NCBI GenBank assembly: GCA_017613855.1
Contig: JAGACY010000307.1
Span: forward strand, 1-7,772
Reading direction: 5' to 3'
Length of the DNA stretch: 7,772 bases
From: Pseudomonadota bacterium
GTDB lineage: Bacteria; Myxococcota; Bradymonadia; UBA4248
Shown one piece after another: positions 6,110 through 7,772 of the stretch. The translations under genes were made by a program, and so were the position numbers. The notes under the pieces are model-generated. The model ran no database searches and was not told the origin of the DNA. It was given only the letters and a program-made list of their open reading frames with translations. Every line of letters starts with the position of its first letter. The first letter of the stretch is position 1.

Positions 6110-6168
6110 GTTGCCGGCACGGCTGTCCGGTAGCATGGTTCTTTAGGGAGAAGGCGCACTTGGGTGCG
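6110..6168 (+). promoter_or_regulatory. Structured 5' leader of xdhA (two hairpins)
   Basis: Two hairpins lie just before xdhA. The first pairs 6110-6117 (GTTGCCGG) with 6127-6134 (CCGGTAGC) including two G-U pairs, with the 9-nt loop CACGGCTGT. The second pairs CGCAC (6155-6159) with GTGCG (6164-6168), with a TTGG loop. The second ends 19 nt before the start codon, close to the purine-rich ribosome-binding region. It may be a cis-regulatory leader. I could not match it to a riboswitch class I know, including purine or molybdenum-cofactor types. Confidence 0.4.
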
Positions 6169-6187
6169 ATAACCAGAGAGAGAGGGT

Positions 6188-7642
6188 ATGAAAAAGATCC
6201 GCTGCATGATTAACGATGTGAAGTACGAGATCGAGGGTCTGCCGCCCACGATGTCGCTGCTTCATTATTTAAGGGATGTCCTTCATCTGACGGGGACCAA
6301 GGAAGGCTGCAACGAAGGCGACTGCGGTGCATGTACCGTCGTCTTTAAAGACGCATACGCCAAGCCGGAACCGCGCTATCGCGCCGTGAATTCCTGCCTG
6401 GTGCTGCTGCCGATGCTCCATGGCAAGAAGTTCTATACGATCGAAGGCCTGGCCAAAGGCGAAAAACGCCATCCCGTTCAGGACGCGATTATGGAACACT
6501 ATGCCTCGCAATGTGGCTATTGCACGCCGGGCGTGGCCATGAGCCTGTTCGAAGCCACCTATCGCCATGATATGACGCAGCCCTGGCAGTTCGATGAGCA
6601 GATGGCCGGAAACCTCTGCCGCTGCACCGGTTATCGTCCCATTAAAGAATGCGTTCACGCACTCGCCGGAACCGGCAATGACGAATTCGCCGATAAACTG
6701 CGTGAACCCGAAATGGCGCTCGATACCCTCGATTACGAGTATGACGGCGTTCGTTTCTATATGCCTGTGACCCTCGACGAAGCCTGCGATTTTATGTCGT
6801 CACATCACGACACGATGATCGTCTCCGGGTCGAGCGATGTCTCGGTGCTCATCAACAAGCATGCGCGAAAATCCGCCAATTTCATGTGTCTGATCAACGT
6901 TCCCGAGCTGAAGGAAGTCACGATCGACGAGACAGGCCTGCATATCGGCGCATCCGCTCGTTTGGCCAATCTCGAAGCCATGTGCCAGGATAAATACGTG
7001 CCCTTTGGCCGCATCCTGCGCTTCTTTGCCTCCCATCAGATCAAGCAGATCGCGACGGTCGGCGGATCGGTCGGCGGCGCGTCGCCAGTCGGCGACTTTG
7101 CTCCAGTCCTGATGGCGCTGGGTGCCTCCGTGCGCCTCATTTCTTCGCGCGGCATCCGCAGCATCCCCATGAGCGAATTCATTCTCGGCTATCGCAAGAC
7201 TTCCATCGAAGCCGATGAATTCATCTATGCGTTCGATGTTCCCCCGATTCCCGACAATGCACGCTGTGCATCCTACAAGATTTCGAAGCGCCTCGAGCTC
7301 GATATCAGCTCCGTTTCGGGCACCTGCTACGTCGAAACCGACAGCAATAACATCGTGACCGTTGCACGCCTCTCTTTCGGCGGCGTTGCCGCAGTTGCCG
7401 GCGCTCGCGCCAAACTGGCCGAAGCCACACTCATCGGCAAGGAATGGAACGAAGAAAACGTAGAAGCCGCCGCCAAAGCAATGGAAGGCGATTTCACGCC
7501 CATCAGCGATATGCGCGCGAGCGCGTGGTATCGCAAGACCGTTGCCTGCAATATCCTGCGCGGGTTCTATCTCGAAACCCTCGAAAACCATGTCCCTGCA
7601 AGACTTTATCGACCCACTTCCACGTTACAGCTGGAGCAGTAA
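6188..7642 (+). CDS. xdhA: Xanthine dehydrogenase small subunit (2x[2Fe-2S], FAD)
   Basis: A 484-aa electron-transfer subunit of molybdenum-dependent xanthine dehydrogenase, which oxidises hypoxanthine and xanthine to urate. The N-terminal plant-type [2Fe-2S] domain has Cys41, Cys46, Cys49 and Cys70 (GCNEGDCGACTV). The second [2Fe-2S] domain has Cys109, Cys112, Cys144 and Cys146 (QCGYCTPG, GNLCRCTGYRPI). The FAD domain starts near residue 187, with ATVGGSVGGASPVGD (289-303) and KISKRLELDIS (364-374) as in R. capsulatus-type XdhA, and a CO-dehydrogenase flavoprotein-like C-terminal part. Some FAD-contact motifs deviate: GGS replaces the usual GGN, and SGSSD the usual GGTD. The ATG at 6188 follows an AGAGAGAGGG purine run that lies very close to it. 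xdhB follows after 3 nt. GC content looks higher than in the left half of the window. Confidence 0.95.
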   Translation: MKKIRCMINDVKYEIEGLPPTMSLLHYLRDVLHLTGTKEGCNEGDCGACTVVFKDAYAKPEPRYRAVNSCLVLLPMLHGKKFYTIEGLAKGEKRHPVQDAIMEHYASQCGYCTPGVAMSLFEATYRHDMTQPWQFDEQMAGNLCRCTGYRPIKECVHALAGTGNDEFADKLREPEMALDTLDYEYDGVRFYMPVTLDEACDFMSSHHDTMIVSGSSDVSVLINKHARKSANFMCLINVPELKEVTIDETGLHIGASARLANLEAMCQDKYVPFGRILRFFASHQIKQIATVGGSVGGASPVGDFAPVLMALGASVRLISSRGIRSIPMSEFILGYRKTSIEADEFIYAFDVPPIPDNARCASYKISKRLELDISSVSGTCYVETDSNNIVTVARLSFGGVAAVAGARAKLAEATLIGKEWNEENVEAAAKAMEGDFTPISDMRASAWYRKTVACNILRGFYLETLENHVPARLYRPTSTLQLEQ

Positions 7643-7645
7643 ATC

Positions 7646-7772
7646 ATGAAAGATCCCAATCGTACCAGTCCACTTCATGAAAATGCCGTTCACGAGAGCG
7701 CGTGGAAACACGTGACCGGTCGTGCACAGTTCGTCAATGATATGCCGCTTCCGCCGCATTGCCTGGTCTCGA
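7646..7772 (+). CDS. xdhB: Xanthine dehydrogenase large (molybdopterin) subunit, N-terminal part (runs off right edge)
   Basis: Partial gene; 42 codons are visible before the window ends. The translation contains HESAWKHVTGRAQFVND followed by MPLPPHCLV, the characteristic opening of the molybdopterin-binding XdhB subunit (usual pattern HxSAxxHVTGxAxYxDDxPxP), which carries the active site for purine hydroxylation. GGAG at 7633-7636, inside the end of xdhA, lies 9 nt before the ATG. The 3-nt gap to xdhA indicates an operon and likely coupled translation, as expected for a heteromeric XdhAB enzyme. The common second Asp of the motif is Asn here. The catalytic Glu and cofactor-binding motifs lie outside the window. 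Confidence 0.9.
   Translation, partial: MKDPNRTSPLHENAVHESAWKHVTGRAQFVNDMPLPPHCLVS

Larger units (their letters stand above)
5651..6187. other. AT-rich divergent regulatory region between the Lrp and xdhA genes
   Basis: About 540 bp without a convincing gene. The left part holds the Lrp promoter. The middle (about 5770-6060) is very AT-rich; a sampled 60-nt line at 5821-5880 is 30% GC by hand count. It contains the inverted arms AATTTATGCG (5948-5957) and CGCATAAATT (6031-6040). A second imperfect pair is GTGAAATT (6023-6030) with AATTTTCAC (6053-6061). A possible plus-strand -10 is TATAAA (6076-6081), with TTGAAT at 6050-6055 spaced a long 20 nt. Short reading frames here lack ribosome-binding sites and family features. 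Confidence 0.6.

Noticed and set aside
6135..6146. Three-codon mini-ORF (ATG GTT CTT TAG) in the xdhA leader
   Set aside because: No ribosome-binding site in front and such short frames occur by chance; not enough to call a leader peptide.
6110..6168. Known riboswitch (purine or molybdenum-cofactor class)
   Set aside because: The two short hairpins do not match the junction architecture or conserved sequences of those classes that I can recall.
5951..6249. Two short minus-strand frames upstream of and overlapping the xdhA start
   Set aside because: They run across the xdhA leader and start region, have no ribosome-binding site and no family features.
6800..7591. 263-codon open frame on the minus strand opposite xdhA
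   Set aside because: It is antisense to a clearly real iron-sulfur flavoprotein, low in complexity (Ala/Asp/Gly-rich), and shows no domain or ribosome-binding site.

Overview
The window looks like a bacterial chromosome segment: compact genes, Shine-Dalgarno sites and sigma-70-like promoters. The mix of SigR/SigH-like ECF sigma factors, an FHA protein with a Pro/Gln-rich linker, and a Rhodobacter-capsulatus-type split xanthine dehydrogenase suggests a Gram-negative with a rich signalling repertoire, perhaps Myxococcota/Bradymonadota-like. That placement is inference, and no marker gene here fixes it.

Layout from left to right. (1) Positions 1-139, minus: the N-terminal end of an ECF sigma factor that runs off the left edge. 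(2) 283-834, minus: a complete second ECF sigma factor, resembling the first in region 2. A composite inverted repeat (202-268) lies between them. (3) 835-1128: an AT-rich palindromic stretch and two arrays of a 7-bp tandem repeat. (4) 1129-3309, minus: a 726-aa mostly helical protein that I do not recognise, with a C8 tract in its coding strand. (5) 3321-3347: a clear intrinsic terminator for the gene to its right. (6) 3370-4194, minus: a protein with an N-terminal ribbon-helix-helix-like segment, a Pro/Gln/Ala-rich linker and a C-terminal FHA domain. (7) 4195-4394: the FHA gene's promoter and structured leader, then tandem hairpins ending the next operon. (8) 4395-5183 and 5186-5650, minus: an Lrp/AsnC regulator followed 2 nt later by an inositol-monophosphatase-family enzyme, likely one operon. 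(9) 5651-6187: an AT-rich divergent promoter region with a hairpin-bearing leader. (10) 6188-7642, plus: xdhA (2x[2Fe-2S] plus FAD subunit), followed 3 nt later by the start of xdhB (molybdopterin subunit), which runs off the right edge.

How the parts may work together. The only well-supported pathway is purine catabolism by XdhAB. The Lrp/AsnC gene is divergent from it and is the natural candidate local regulator (inference). The left half is dominated by regulation: two ECF sigmas with no anti-sigma in view, and a possibly DNA-binding FHA protein that would read Ser/Thr phosphorylation. No mobile element, CRISPR array, tRNA or rRNA was seen.
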